DNA of 64,000 bases from JAICMB01 sp035295125 (lineage in GTDB: Bacteria; Acidobacteriota; Terriglobia; Bryobacterales; Bryobacteraceae), in assembly GCA_035295125.1 (NCBI GenBank), contig DATGJP010000074.1, forward strand, positions 1 to 64,000, given 5' to 3'. Positions 1 to 8,852 of this stretch are shown here, piece after piece (position 1 is the first letter of the stretch; each line of letters begins with the position of its first letter). Below the pieces are notes generated by a model that was given only the letters and a program-made list of their open reading frames with translations, made no database searches and had not been told where the DNA came from. Position numbers and translations under genes: made by a program.

Positions 1-641
1 ATCTGTTCGGCCGTGCGTTCCCCAATCAGCAGATTATATTTCCGCTTGAGGTAGTTCATGATGGCCTCGTCCATCTGGTTACCCGCCATGCGCACAGAAC
101 GGGAGTAGACGATGCCGCTGAGAGAAATTACCGCTATGTCGGTAGTGCCTCCGCCAATATCCACGACCATGTTTCCCGAGGGTTCGGTAATCGGCAGGCC
201 CGCCCCAATGGCCGCCACCATGGCCTGTTCCACCAGGTGCACTTCACTGGCTTTGGCGCGATAGGCGGAATCCATGACAGCGCGTTTTTCCACTTGGGTG
301 ATTTCGCTGGGAACGCCGATCACGATGCGGGGATGGACCAGCATCTTGCGCCCGTGCGCCTTCTGAATGAAGTAATTCAGCATGCGCTCGGTGACTTTGA
401 AATCGGCGATGACGCCGTCTTTCATGGGCCGAATGGCAACGATATTGCCGGGCGTGCGGCCCAGCATGTCCTTCGCCTCTTTTCCGACGGCTTCAACATC
501 CCCGGTGGTTTTGTTGATCGCTACGATGGACGGTTCGTTGACGACGATCCCCTTGCCCTTCGCATAGACCAGGGTATTTGCCGTCCCCAGATCGATCGCG
601 AGGTCGGACGAAAAGAGACTGAACAGCGAACGAACATTCAT
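1..641 (-). CDS. mreB: rod shape-determining protein MreB (partial, C-terminus beyond window)
   Basis: This actin-like ATPase polymerises under the inner membrane and directs cell-wall elongation. The reverse strand from the ATG at 641 reads MNVRSLFSSDLAIDLGTANT, which contains the phosphate-1 motif of the actin fold. Further in are MLGRTPGNIVAIRPMKDGVI, FQ-type helix residues, VEQAMVAAIGAGLPI and the phosphate-2 loop VVDIGGGTTDIAVIS, all diagnostic of MreB. About 213 codons are present, whereas the family is about 340 residues, so the last third lies left of base 1. No partner (mreC, mreD) is visible; they would be outside the window. The family call is essentially certain. Confidence 0.96.
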   Translation of the reverse strand, partial: MNVRSLFSLFSSDLAIDLGTANTLVYAKGKGIVVNEPSIVAINKTTGDVEAVGKEAKDMLGRTPGNIVAIRPMKDGVIADFKVTERMLNYFIQKAHGRKMLVHPRIVIGVPSEITQVEKRAVMDSAYRAKASEVHLVEQAMVAAIGAGLPITEPSGNMVVDIGGGTTDIAVISLSGIVYSRSVRMAGNQMDEAIMNYLKRKYNLLIGERTAEQ

Positions 642-936
642 TGCCTAAAACGTTTCGACTCCTTTACTCCGCATCACGGTCACACCGGACCACGAGTGAT
701 CCGATGGGCTGCCGGTACAAACCATGTTCCGATGTGCTGTTATTCGCTCGCGCGGCAGAGGCAGGCTTGAGGACAGTCCACCCAAAGCGTAGCACAGACG
801 GCTCCGGCCGTTCAATTTAAAAGCCGCGTTTTGTTGATTTTCCGTTCGAGCGGCGGGGTATTAGAAAAAGTGCGCCGATAGCGATGGAATTCTTGGAGTT
901 TTGCGCCAGGACCCTTCGGCGGTACGCTCGTAGTGG

Positions 937-2067
937 ATGCTTTCACGGCGCGATCTTATCGCTGGCGCGGCGGCGCTCGCGGTTTCCTGCGGGCGGCGCA
1001 AAGCCTCGGGGTATTCCGGGTTCGCGTTTGTGGCCAACGAGGAAGGCCAGGCGATTGCCGCGGTAGATCTCGCGGTTTTCGCCGTCGCGCGGCACATCGC
1101 GTTGGACGCCCGGCCGACGGCCGTAGTCGCTCATCCTAAAAAGCCGCTTGCCTACGCCCTTGCGCGGCAGCCCGGCAGGATTTACGAAATTCAGGGTGAA
1201 AAGCTGTGGGTGACGCGACGTTTGAACCTTCCGCAATCCGCATTGTCGGTGCTGATTTCCGACGACGGGGCGAATCTTTACGTGCTGTGCCGTGAGCCCC
1301 GCCGTGTCGCGGTCATTTCAACGCGGTCTCTAACCATTACGAGGGAATATGCGCTCGCGAGCGACCCTGCGGAGTTCAGCGTGTCCAGCGATGACCGATG
1401 GATCGCGGTAAGCCATGTTTCGGAGCCGGTGATTTCGTTGATCGACACGCAGTCGGCGCGGCCGGCCGATGTGATCGCGACGCAAGGCCAGATCGGAGCG
1501 GTGCGGTTTCGCGGCGATTCCAAGTGCCTGATCGCAGCAGACCTGACGCGCCGGATGCTGTCGCTATATGAGCCTGTGAGCCGCCGGCCGGTGGTCGATC
1601 TGCCGCTGGCGGTGCGGCCCGATCATTTATGTTTCAATGCCGATCGCGGCCAGCTTTTCGTCGCGGGAGATGGCCTCGATGGCATCGTTGTCGTGTTTCC
1701 GTATTACACGCCGCAGGTCGCCGAGACGGTGCTCGCGGGTCACAGTCCGGGAGCAATGGCGGCATCGGCTGACCCGGCCTACCTGTTCGTCGCCGGACCC
1801 AATTCGAGCGATGTCAGCATTCTGGACATCGAGACTCGCAGGCTGATCGCCGTGACGCCGGTGGGCTCCAATCCGAATTGCATCGTGGTGACCCCCGACA
1901 GCGCCTACGCGCTCGTTCTCAACCAGACGTCGGGCGATATGGCCGTGATCCGGACCGAGAGCATTTCACGCGCGGTGGCGCAGTCGAGGCGTAATCGACG
2001 TGGGGCGCTGTTCATGATGATCCCGGTGGGATCGAAGCCCGTCAGCGCAGCGGTTGTGTCGATTTAG
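937..2067 (+). CDS. YVTN-type beta-propeller lipoprotein
   Basis: The protein has 376 residues. The N-terminus MLSRRDLIAGAAALAVSCG has a twin arginine, a hydrophobic stretch and a cysteine in a lipobox-like setting, suggesting Tat or Sec export and lipidation. The rest is about seven repeats of roughly 45 residues, each alternating a value strand with phrases such as AYALARQPGRIYEI, LYVLCREPRRVAVI and YLFVAGPNSSDVSILDIET. This is the pattern of YVTN/cytochrome-D1-like seven-bladed propellers. No haem motif or catalytic residues are evident. The ATG at 937 is chosen because it opens the signal peptide; no strong ribosome binding site precedes it. A role in periplasmic binding is possible but not shown. 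Confidence 0.75.
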   Translation: MLSRRDLIAGAAALAVSCGRRKASGYSGFAFVANEEGQAIAAVDLAVFAVARHIALDARPTAVVAHPKKPLAYALARQPGRIYEIQGEKLWVTRRLNLPQSALSVLISDDGANLYVLCREPRRVAVISTRSLTITREYALASDPAEFSVSSDDRWIAVSHVSEPVISLIDTQSARPADVIATQGQIGAVRFRGDSKCLIAADLTRRMLSLYEPVSRRPVVDLPLAVRPDHLCFNADRGQLFVAGDGLDGIVVVFPYYTPQVAETVLAGHSPGAMAASADPAYLFVAGPNSSDVSILDIETRRLIAVTPVGSNPNCIVVTPDSAYALVLNQTSGDMAVIRTESISRAVAQSRRNRRGALFMMIPVGSKPVSAAVVSI

Positions 2068-2088
2068 GACTTCTTCGAGTGGAAGGAT

Positions 2089-2152
2089 GCACAGGCGAAA
2101 CCGCCTGCGCATCCCCTTTGGGTTGCGGTGGCGCAGGCGGTTTCGCCTGTGC
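2089..2152. repeat. long perfect inverted repeat, REP/BIME-like
   Basis: A 22-base arm at 2089-2110 is repeated exactly in inverted orientation at 2131-2152, with a 20-base centre. Each arm also folds by itself, because it contains AGGCG-AAAC-CGCCT or its complement, a five-pair hairpin with a four-base loop. It lies between the stop of the propeller gene and the convergent DUF3300 gene, so it could terminate transcription from both sides. A related hairpin with the same GTTT loop lies at 43648-43667, which favours a dispersed REP-type repeat over a one-off terminator. No T-run follows on either strand. Confidence 0.75.
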
Positions 2153-2207
2153 GTTCCTTGTGAAGTCCAAAGGCAGTTTGAATGCCTGCTTCACCCTTCC
2201 AACCAAA

Positions 2208-3089
2208 CTAGCGGCGGTCGCGGCGGTCGTCGCGGCGCTCGTCGTGACGATGGTCTTCCACGCGCTCACGACCTTCGCGCGCCGCGGCACGTTCCCGTTC
2301 CGAACGCTGGATCAGCTCGTGGTGTTCCGCGGGGCGCGGTGCGTCGTAACGTCGAACTTCGTAGGGATGCACGTAGGTGTTGCGCACCGCCCAGGTCCTT
2401 CTCCATGGCGCGTTGTTGACGAACACCGTGTGTCCGCCCCAATCGAAGCGGTTGTACCCCCAACCCCAGGGCCGGAAGGCGACTCCGAGCGAGATGCCGT
2501 AGCCGAAGCGAATCGCGCCGCCGACAAAAAAGCCCGGACGCGGCCTCACGAAAACGACCGCGGGATCGTAGAAGGGAACGTAGAGCAACCCGGGGCTAAC
2601 GGGCGTGATCGCGATGTATGGTCCTCCGCTCACAAGCACTTGACCATTGCTCCGCAGATAACCGTAATCCGTGGCCTGGCGCCGCATTCTCTGCACCGCG
2701 TCCATGACGTCCTGCTGCTGGCTGAGAAAGGCGTTGCCAAGCTGGTTGGTCCAATTCATGTCGGAAGCCATCATGCCGAGCACCGACGGAAACGGCAGCA
2801 GCGCCTGCACGCTCGGATCCCAGGGCAGGTGGTCTGCTGAGATGGCATTGGCAAGTGCGTCGCCGGTCAAATAGTGATGCTCGTCGGCCCACCGGGCGGC
2901 GTCGGGCAGGTCGTTCGGGTAAGTCGACGCGGCCATCACTTGAGCCAGTAAAGGATCGGGATAAAGTGCGATCCGGGAGACCAGGCGGTCGAGTGCGGGA
3001 GGTGGCAAGAGGGGCGGCGGGGCTTGCGCAAAGATGGGTGCAGCCGCGAAAACAGTCATTGCCAACATTGTTGTTTTCTTAATCATCAT
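2208..3089 (-). CDS. DUF3300 domain protein, secreted
   Basis: The protein has 293 residues with a signal peptide (MMIKKTTMLAMTVFAAAPIF, then AQA). The domain that follows carries the DUF3300 hallmarks: LVSRIALYPDPLLAQVMAAS, a WADEHH helix, LPWDPSVQALLPFPSVL and MASDMNWTNQLGNAFLSQQ. A Tyr/Gly/Trp-rich middle (residues about 150-230) contains PFYDPAVVF. The tail is an extremely charged Arg/Asp/Glu/His run of about 40 residues ending in RRDDRRDRR, probably disordered or polyanion-binding. The function of the family is unknown. The gene is convergent with the propeller gene and divergent from the glycoside-hydrolase-like gene. Confidence 0.85.
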   Translation of the reverse strand: MMIKKTTMLAMTVFAAAPIFAQAPPPLLPPPALDRLVSRIALYPDPLLAQVMAASTYPNDLPDAARWADEHHYLTGDALANAISADHLPWDPSVQALLPFPSVLGMMASDMNWTNQLGNAFLSQQQDVMDAVQRMRRQATDYGYLRSNGQVLVSGGPYIAITPVSPGLLYVPFYDPAVVFVRPRPGFFVGGAIRFGYGISLGVAFRPWGWGYNRFDWGGHTVFVNNAPWRRTWAVRNTYVHPYEVRRYDAPRPAEHHELIQRSERERAAAREGRERVEDHRHDERRDDRRDRR

Positions 3090-3191
3090 CGTTCCTCCAA
3101 ATCGTTCCTCAACGTCGAAGACGGATCGTTATAAGGGCGCGTTACACAGCGGCCCGTTAACACAGATTCATCTGGGAACTATAATCGCAGA

Positions 3192-5501
3192 GTGTTCCTT
3201 CGGAAATTATATTTCGCCGCGCTCGCCGTGTCTGCGTGCGGGCTCGCGGCGCCCATCGATCTCAGCAAAGCGACCGTGATTGCGCCGTCGAGCGCTTCGG
3301 CTCGTGAAAAGAAGGCCATCACGATGCTTGTCGAGGAGGTGGAGAAACGAACGCAGATTCGTATGCCTGTTGCGGCCCAGGCGGCGGGGCCGTCGATTCG
3401 CGTCACCGAGCAGCGGGGCGTGACTGCCGCTGAAGGGTACGCATTGCGCGCCTCGGTTGATGGGGTCACCATCACAGGGGCGGACGATCGTGGAGTGCTT
3501 TTCGGTGTCGGCCGGCTGCTGCGAGAGATGCATATGCGTAAGCAGTCGATTGAGATCGATCCCATAGATATCAAAACGGCTCCCAAGTATCCTTTGCGCG
3601 GGCATCAACTCGGGTATCGTCCCAAGACCAACGCTTACGATGCCTGGTCTGTTCCGATGTGGGAGCAGTATTATCGCGACCTCGCGGTGTTCGGCACGAA
3701 TGCGATTGAACTGATCCCGCCGCGGTCGGACGACGCGGCGAACAGCCCGCATTTTCCGCTGCCGCCGATGCAGATGATGACCGAGATGTCGCGGCTCGCG
3801 GATGAATACGGACTCGACGTCTGGATCTGGTTTCCGGCGATGGACAAGGATTATTCCGATCCGAAGACCGTCGAGTTTGCGCTGAACGAGTGGGGCGAGG
3901 TCTTCAAGCGATTGCCTCGCATTGATGCGATTTTTGTGCCGGGTGGCGATCCGGGGCACACCGAGCCCAAATACATGTTCAACCTGCTCGAGAAGGAAAC
4001 GGAGCTACTGCACCGCTATCATCCGAAGGCGCAGATGTGGATGTCGCCGCAGAGCTTTGACGCCAGGTGGATGCAGGAATATTTCGACCTGATGAACCAG
4101 CAGCCGGCGTGGTTGAGCGGCGTGGTGTTCGGTCCGCAGGTCCGCATCGGTCTCGAGGAATTGCGGGCGAAAATCCCTAAGAAGTACCCGATTCGCTTCT
4201 ATCCTGACATCACGCATAGCCGCCAATCGCAGTATCCGGTGCCGGATTGGGACGTGGCTTATGCGGTGACGGAAGGCCGCGAAGTAAGTAATCCGCGGCC
4301 GCTCGACGAAGCCAATATCATGCGCCTCTATTCGCCGCTCACCATCGGGTTTCTCACGTATTCGGAAGGCTGCAACGACGATGTCAACAAATTCGTGTGG
4401 AGCGGCCTGGGATGGGACCCCGATGCCAACGTTCTCGATATCCTGCGGCAGTTCTCGCGATACTTCATCGGCGACGAGTACACGGAATCGTTTGCGCAGG
4501 GCCTTATGGCCCTGGAGCGAAACTGGCGAGGTACGCTGCTGACGAACGATGCCGTTTACACCACGCTCGAGCAGTTCCAGTCGATGGAGCGCGCATCCTC
4601 GCCTGCCACGCGTGAGAACTGGCGGTTTCAGCAGGCGTTGTATCGCGCTTATTACGATGCTTACGTTCGCCGCCGGCTGCTGCGTGAGACGGAGCAGCAG
4701 GAATCGGCTATGGACGAGTTGCGTATTGCGAAGACCGCTGGGTCCATGGAAACCATGGAACGTGCCGAGAAGACTCTCGACACCGGGAGTCACGACATCG
4801 TAGCGGAAGGCTGGCACCGCCGGATCTTCGAATTGGCCGATGCATTGTTTCAGAGCATCCGAGCGCAGTTGAGCGTAGAGAAATACTACGCCATCTCCAC
4901 GGATCGCGGCGCCTCGTTGGACACCGTCGATGCGCCGCTGAATGACCGTGTCTGGCTGAAGCAACGGTTTGCGGAGATTCGGGCTGTCGCCAACGAAGCC
5001 GACCGTGTGGCCGCGCTAAATGAAATCGTGAACTGGACCAATCCCGGCCCGGGCGGGTTCTATGACGATCTGGGCAGTCTCAACAACGAACCGCACCTGG
5101 TTCGCGGGCTGGGCGTGGCGAAGGATCCCGCGTTTCTGGAATCCTCGCTGATCGGGTTCGGAGGCCGTGGGACCTATCCCATGCGCTGGCGGACACACGC
5201 CGAATCGTTGAATGACGCGCCGCTCATGATGCGATACACCGAACTCGACCCGAACGCCGAGTATAAGGTGAAGGTTACCTACGCGGGCGACAGTCCCCGC
5301 ACGAAGATCCGGCTCACGGCGAACGGCGTCGAACTTCACGGCTTCATTGAAAAGCCGATGCCGATTAAGCCGGTGGAATTCGATATTCCCAAAGGCGCGA
5401 TTAAAAACGGAGAATTGACGCTCTCGTGGAACCGCGAGCCGGGCCAGGGGGGCAACGGTCGCGGGTGCCAGGTGTCGGAAGTCTGGTTAATCAAAAAATG
5501 A
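3192..5501 (+). CDS. secreted glycoside hydrolase-like protein (hexosaminidase-type N-terminal domain)
   Basis: The protein has 769 residues. The start is a GTG followed by a signal peptide (FLRKLYFAALAVSACGLAAP). Residues about 25-115 look like the small alpha/beta domain that precedes the barrel in GH20, GH67 and GH84 enzymes: IVxEVE-type helices, then GYALRASVDGVTITGADDRG and LFGVGRLLREM. From about residue 130 (YPLRGHQLGYRPKTNAYDAW) a TIM-barrel-like region runs with DLAVFGTNAIELIPP, YGLDVWIWFPAMDKDY and IDAIFVPGGDPGHTEP. The C-terminal ~120 residues look like a beta-sandwich. The exact family and the acid/base pair cannot be assigned by eye. The stop overlaps the next start (ATGA). The neighbouring sugar-acid aldolase and carrier suggest a glycoside or uronide substrate. 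Confidence 0.6.
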   Translation: MFLRKLYFAALAVSACGLAAPIDLSKATVIAPSSASAREKKAITMLVEEVEKRTQIRMPVAAQAAGPSIRVTEQRGVTAAEGYALRASVDGVTITGADDRGVLFGVGRLLREMHMRKQSIEIDPIDIKTAPKYPLRGHQLGYRPKTNAYDAWSVPMWEQYYRDLAVFGTNAIELIPPRSDDAANSPHFPLPPMQMMTEMSRLADEYGLDVWIWFPAMDKDYSDPKTVEFALNEWGEVFKRLPRIDAIFVPGGDPGHTEPKYMFNLLEKETELLHRYHPKAQMWMSPQSFDARWMQEYFDLMNQQPAWLSGVVFGPQVRIGLEELRAKIPKKYPIRFYPDITHSRQSQYPVPDWDVAYAVTEGREVSNPRPLDEANIMRLYSPLTIGFLTYSEGCNDDVNKFVWSGLGWDPDANVLDILRQFSRYFIGDEYTESFAQGLMALERNWRGTLLTNDAVYTTLEQFQSMERASSPATRENWRFQQALYRAYYDAYVRRRLLRETEQQESAMDELRIAKTAGSMETMERAEKTLDTGSHDIVAEGWHRRIFELADALFQSIRAQLSVEKYYAISTDRGASLDTVDAPLNDRVWLKQRFAEIRAVANEADRVAALNEIVNWTNPGPGGFYDDLGSLNNEPHLVRGLGVAKDPAFLESSLIGFGGRGTYPMRWRTHAESLNDAPLMMRYTELDPNAEYKVKVTYAGDSPRTKIRLTANGVELHGFIEKPMPIKPVEFDIPKGAIKNGELTLSWNREPGQGGNGRGCQVSEVWLIKK

Positions 5502-6292
5502 TGGAGACCTCAACTCAGGCGTGGTGCAATCCGGTCCGCAGAAAGCTGGCGGAAGGCAAGCCGGTGATCGCCGTCACGATCACGGTGAACAGCGTGGATG
5601 TCGCGGCACATGCTGCGAGCATGGGCTTCGATTTTCTGTGGGTCGAGATGGAGCACTCGCCAATTACTCTCGAAACGCTGCGTAACATCGTTCTGGCGAC
5701 GCGTGGTCACGGTGCGGTGCCGTTCGCGCGGGTTCCGGTGAACGAGATCTGGACCGCCAAGCGCGTGCTCGACGCCGGGGTCCACGGTGTGATGTTCCCA
5801 TTCACGAGCACGCCGGAACTGGCCGCGCAGGCGGTGGCGGCATGCCGCTATCCACCGCACGGGCGGCGCGGCTCCGGAGCAGGGCTGGCAAGTTTTTGCT
5901 GGCCCGCGGGCAACTACTATGACATGGCCGACGAGAACGTGATGGTGATCACGATCATAGAAGAGGCACGCGCCGTGGAGAGGATAGAAGAGATCGCGGC
6001 GACGCCCGGCATCGATGTGCTGTTCATCGGTACCAGCGACCTTTCGTTTTCACTAGGTCTCCGAGGCGACCAAAACCATCCCAAGCTGCACGGCGCGATT
6101 GACCGGATTGTCGAGGCGGGCAAGAAACACGGCAAGTATCTGGGCCGCCCCGCCGCGACCGCCGAGCGGATCGCGGAGTTCCAGAAGCAGGGCTTTTCCC
6201 TATTTCAGGCCAAGACCGATCTCGGCCTCATGATGGATGGCGCGAAGCAGTTGTTCCAGGGCATGGAGGCAATCCGGGAAGTTGAGATTTGA
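5498..6292 (+). CDS. HpcH/HpaI family aldolase
   Basis: The protein has 264 residues in the class II pyruvate aldolase family (2-dehydro-3-deoxyglucarate, 2-keto-3-deoxyrhamnonate and 4-hydroxy-2-oxoheptanedioate aldolases), which cleave 2-keto-3-deoxy acids to pyruvate and an aldehyde. Visible motifs are FDFLWVEMEHSPI, RVPVNEIWTAKRVLDAGVHG with the family's GVMFPFTSTPELAAQAV strand and helix, RYPPHGRRGSG, and VITIIEEARAVERIEEIA followed by DVLFIGTSDLSFSLG, which carries the metal-binding Glu and Asp. The start is one of two adjacent ATGs at 5498 and 5501, overlapping the previous stop. The substrate within the family cannot be fixed from sequence. Overlap on both sides implies one operon. 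Confidence 0.88.
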   Translation: MMETSTQAWCNPVRRKLAEGKPVIAVTITVNSVDVAAHAASMGFDFLWVEMEHSPITLETLRNIVLATRGHGAVPFARVPVNEIWTAKRVLDAGVHGVMFPFTSTPELAAQAVAACRYPPHGRRGSGAGLASFCWPAGNYYDMADENVMVITIIEEARAVERIEEIAATPGIDVLFIGTSDLSFSLGLRGDQNHPKLHGAIDRIVEAGKKHGKYLGRPAATAERIAEFQKQGFSLFQAKTDLGLMMDGAKQLFQGMEAIREVEI

Positions 6293-7509
6293 TGTCGCCT
6301 CGCTATAAGTGGTACGTGGTGGCGATGCTGTGGTGGATCGCGTTTTTCAACTACGCGGACCGCCAGGCGATCTTCTCCGTTTTTCCACTGCTGAAGCGCG
6401 AGTTCGCACTCGACACCGTGCAACTCGGGCTGCTGGGATCGTCCTTCGCCTGGGTTTACGGCCTCTGTGCTCCACTGGCTGGAAACATTGTGGACCGTGT
6501 GCGCCGCAAGACGGCTATCCTGGGCGGCTTACAGGCCTGGTCGTTGATCTGTATGGCGACGGCCACGGCGCGCAGTTTTCCGCAGTTGCTGTTTTTTCGA
6601 GCCGCGGAAGGGCTCGGCGAGACGTTCTACTTTCCAGCCTCGATGTCGCTGGTCAGCGATTACCACCACCCTGAAACGCGATCTCGCGCGCTTGGCTTTC
6701 ACCAGACCAGCGTCTACATGGGGACCATTGCGGGCGGATTCTTCGCCGGCCTCATAGGCCAGTATTACGGCTGGCGTTGGTCTTTCATAGTTTTCGGTGG
6801 ACTGGGGAGCGTACTTGGATTGATCCTGTATCGCTGGCTGCGGGAGCCCAGGCGCGAGACCTCGTCCGATCCCATGACGAAAACAGCCCTCGTTCACATT
6901 TGGAGCACGCTGCCGGCGGTCCTCCTGATGGCGGCGTTCCTGTGCGCCAATTTCGTCGCCCTGGTACTGCTTTCCTGGATGCCGTCCTTCCTGAACGAAC
7001 GGTTTCACCTGAGCCTCGCCGCGTCCGGCCTGGCCGCCACGCTTTTCGTGCAGGTCGCGAGCATGATGGGCTGCCCGCTGGGCGGTTGGGCCGCCGATGC
7101 GCTGCGGAAGAAGCACCCGGGCGGACGCATGCTGGTGCAAGCCACGGGACTCCTGTGCGGCGCGCCATTTGTGATGTTGTGCGGCTGGACGCGATCCGTT
7201 TTCCTCCTGATCTGCGCGTTAATAGCGTGGGGGTTCTTCAAGGGCCTCTACGACGCGAATATTTTTGCGTCTGTTTATGACGTGATCCGGCCGGAGGCGA
7301 GAGGTACAGCGGCCGGTTTTATGAACATGATCGGGTGGTTAGGAGGCGGCGCGGCTCCGGTGGTGATTGGCTATGTCGCCAAGCAGTCTTCGTTAGGATT
7401 TGCCATTTCCGCGGCGGCCGTGGTGTACTTGGCCGGGGCCGTCCTGCTGATCGCGGCAAACCTATCCGTTAGGAAATCCGCGCCGGCCCGTGCCGCCGTA
7501 ATGAATTAG
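6292..7509 (+). CDS. MFS transporter, probable sugar-acid carrier
   Basis: The protein has 405 residues and twelve predicted membrane helices. It begins MSPRYKWYVVAMLWWIAFFN with YADRQAIF, typical of the anion:cation symporter branch, which includes hexuronate and glucarate carriers. The loop 2-3 signature appears as AGNIVDRVRRKTAI, and its counterpart is near GGWAADALRKKHPGGR in the second half. The ATG at 6292 overlaps the aldolase stop by one base; an in-frame TTG at 6289 is the alternative. Translational coupling to the aldolase supports uptake of the substrate of that pathway. The substrate is inferred only from the neighbours. Confidence 0.85.
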   Translation: MSPRYKWYVVAMLWWIAFFNYADRQAIFSVFPLLKREFALDTVQLGLLGSSFAWVYGLCAPLAGNIVDRVRRKTAILGGLQAWSLICMATATARSFPQLLFFRAAEGLGETFYFPASMSLVSDYHHPETRSRALGFHQTSVYMGTIAGGFFAGLIGQYYGWRWSFIVFGGLGSVLGLILYRWLREPRRETSSDPMTKTALVHIWSTLPAVLLMAAFLCANFVALVLLSWMPSFLNERFHLSLAASGLAATLFVQVASMMGCPLGGWAADALRKKHPGGRMLVQATGLLCGAPFVMLCGWTRSVFLLICALIAWGFFKGLYDANIFASVYDVIRPEARGTAAGFMNMIGWLGGGAAPVVIGYVAKQSSLGFAISAAAVVYLAGAVLLIAANLSVRKSAPARAAVMN

Positions 7510-7523
7510 GAGGGGAATCCGCA

Positions 7524-8549
7524 ATGGCTACGCCTGCTCAGGCGCATACATCTGTTCCGCCGTCCGCACAAGTGCTGCAGATGGCTTTTGGGTATCAACT
7601 GGCGCGGTCGGTCTATATGGCCGCCAAGCTCGGAATCGCCGATCTGCTTCGCAATGGGGCGAAAAGCGCCGACGATCTTGCTGCCGCAACGGGGTGCAAT
7701 GCCGACGCGCTCTATCGCATGCTGCGCGCTCTGGCGAGCGTGGGAATGTTTTCGGAGGGAGACGCACGAAACTTCGAATTGACGGCGCTGGCGCAGCCGC
7801 TGCGCAGCGATGTGCCCGACTCGATCCGCGCGATGGTGCTGTTTGCCGGCAATCAACTGCATTGGACAGTCTACGGCGAGTTTGAGCATTGCCTCGCAAC
7901 CGGGAAGAACGCTGTGGAGAAAGCCTTTGGCATGGCGCCGTTCGAATACATCGTGTCGCATCCCGAGGATGCCAAGATTTTCAACGATGCCATGCGATCG
8001 CATTCGGGGATGTCGATTCCTGCGATTGTCGAGGGCTATGATTACAGCCAGTTTGAGTGTATTGCCGACATCGCAGGGGGCCAGGGCCACCTTCTGGCGG
8101 CTCTTCTGAGCGAGCACCAGCGGACCAAGGGCATCCTGTTCGACCTGCCGGAGGCCATTGAGGACGCCAAGCGCGTCAACCTGCTGCCGAATCCCAGGGC
8201 GGAGCTGATTGAAGGCGATTTCTTCAAGAGCGTTCCTACGGGAGCAGACGCCTACATTCTGAAGCACATCATTCACGATTGGGCCGATACCGAAGCCATT
8301 CAGATTCTGCGGAACTGCCGCGAGGCGATCCCGGATTCCGGCAAGCTTTTGGTAGTGGAAATGATGCTGCCGGGGCGAAATGAGCCCGGATTTGCCAAGT
8401 TCCTGGATCTCGAGATGCTCGTCATCCCCGGCGGGCGGGAGCGTACCGCTGAGGAATATGCCGCGCTGCTCGAAGCCGCCGGATTCCGTCTAAATCAAGT
8501 GATTGCAACAAGATCGCCTATCGGAATCTTTGAGGCAACGCCTGTATAG
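7524..8549 (+). CDS. SAM-dependent O-methyltransferase, plant-OMT/ASMT type
   Basis: The protein has 341 residues. An N-terminal winged-helix dimerisation domain (LQMAFGYQLARSVYMAAKLG, then DALYRMLRALASVGMF) is followed by a class I methyltransferase fold. Visible are the SAM glycine motif CIADIAGGQGHLLAALL, the LFDLPEAI strand, GDFFKSVPTGADAYILKHII with the catalytic His-Asp pair in HDWAD, and LLVVEMMLP. This is the architecture of hydroxyneurosporene and acetylserotonin O-methyltransferases, which act on small hydroxylated aromatics. A strong ribosome binding site (AGGAGGGGA) precedes the ATG. The substrate is unknown and no biosynthetic cluster surrounds it. Confidence 0.85.
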   Translation: MATPAQAHTSVPPSAQVLQMAFGYQLARSVYMAAKLGIADLLRNGAKSADDLAAATGCNADALYRMLRALASVGMFSEGDARNFELTALAQPLRSDVPDSIRAMVLFAGNQLHWTVYGEFEHCLATGKNAVEKAFGMAPFEYIVSHPEDAKIFNDAMRSHSGMSIPAIVEGYDYSQFECIADIAGGQGHLLAALLSEHQRTKGILFDLPEAIEDAKRVNLLPNPRAELIEGDFFKSVPTGADAYILKHIIHDWADTEAIQILRNCREAIPDSGKLLVVEMMLPGRNEPGFAKFLDLEMLVIPGGRERTAEEYAALLEAAGFRLNQVIATRSPIGIFEATPV

Positions 8550-8583
8550 CGGACCCGCACGGCACTTGTTAAACTGGTTGCAT

Positions 8584-8793
8584 ATGGCAATTCCCAATGT
8601 TAAGCGTTTTCGGCCATTCTGCCCCACGTGCAACGAGAGCTTTACGGTGATGGCCGTGCTGCCGAAAGACGCTGACGTGGACAAGTACCTGACTGACGCC
8701 GTCTCCCGGCACGACCACAAGGCGTTCCAGGAAGCGAAGCAGCAGCACTTCAAGGTCCGCGTCGGCCAGCAGAAGCAGAAGAAGGCAAAATAG
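8584..8793 (+). CDS. small CxxC protein of unknown function
   Basis: The protein has 69 residues and starts MAIPNVKRFRPFCPTCNESF. The single CPTC pair could bind metal as half of a site or serve as a redox pair. The C-terminus is strongly basic (VRVGQQKQKKAK), suggesting nucleic-acid or ribosome contact. The ATG at 8584 is chosen over an upstream in-frame extension, which would run into the methyltransferase gene. An intrinsic terminator follows 27 bases after the stop, consistent with a real transcription unit ending here. I do not recognise a named family. Confidence 0.6.
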   Translation: MAIPNVKRFRPFCPTCNESFTVMAVLPKDADVDKYLTDAVSRHDHKAFQEAKQQHFKVRVGQQKQKKAK

Positions 8794-8819
8794 ATTCGCG
8801 CTTCGAACAAGATTTCACA

Positions 8820-8852
8820 AATGGGACAGCCAGCGCGCTGTCCCATTGTTTT
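8820..8852 (+). terminator. intrinsic terminator abutting the next start codon
   Basis: AATGGGACAG at 8820-8829 pairs perfectly with CTGTCCCATT at 8838-8847; one more C-G pair (8830/8837) can close the six-base loop. The sequence then reads GTTTT immediately before the ATG at 8853. It is a textbook Rho-independent terminator for the small CxxC gene, but its T-run ends exactly at the next gene's start codon. Confidence 0.85.

Noticed and set aside
237..770. Long plus-strand open frame opposite mreB
   Set aside because: The minus strand encodes unmistakable MreB motifs; the plus frame has no recognisable motif and arises from GC-rich codon bias.
2079..2840. Plus-strand open frame of about 250 codons opposite the DUF3300 gene
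   Set aside because: It starts inside the inverted repeat and its product lacks any family signature; the minus frame has a signal peptide and the DUF3300 pattern.
4005..4964. 319-codon minus-strand frame inside the glycoside-hydrolase-like gene
   Set aside because: Arg/His-rich composition typical of an antisense shadow; the plus frame continues an exported protein into a coupled operon.
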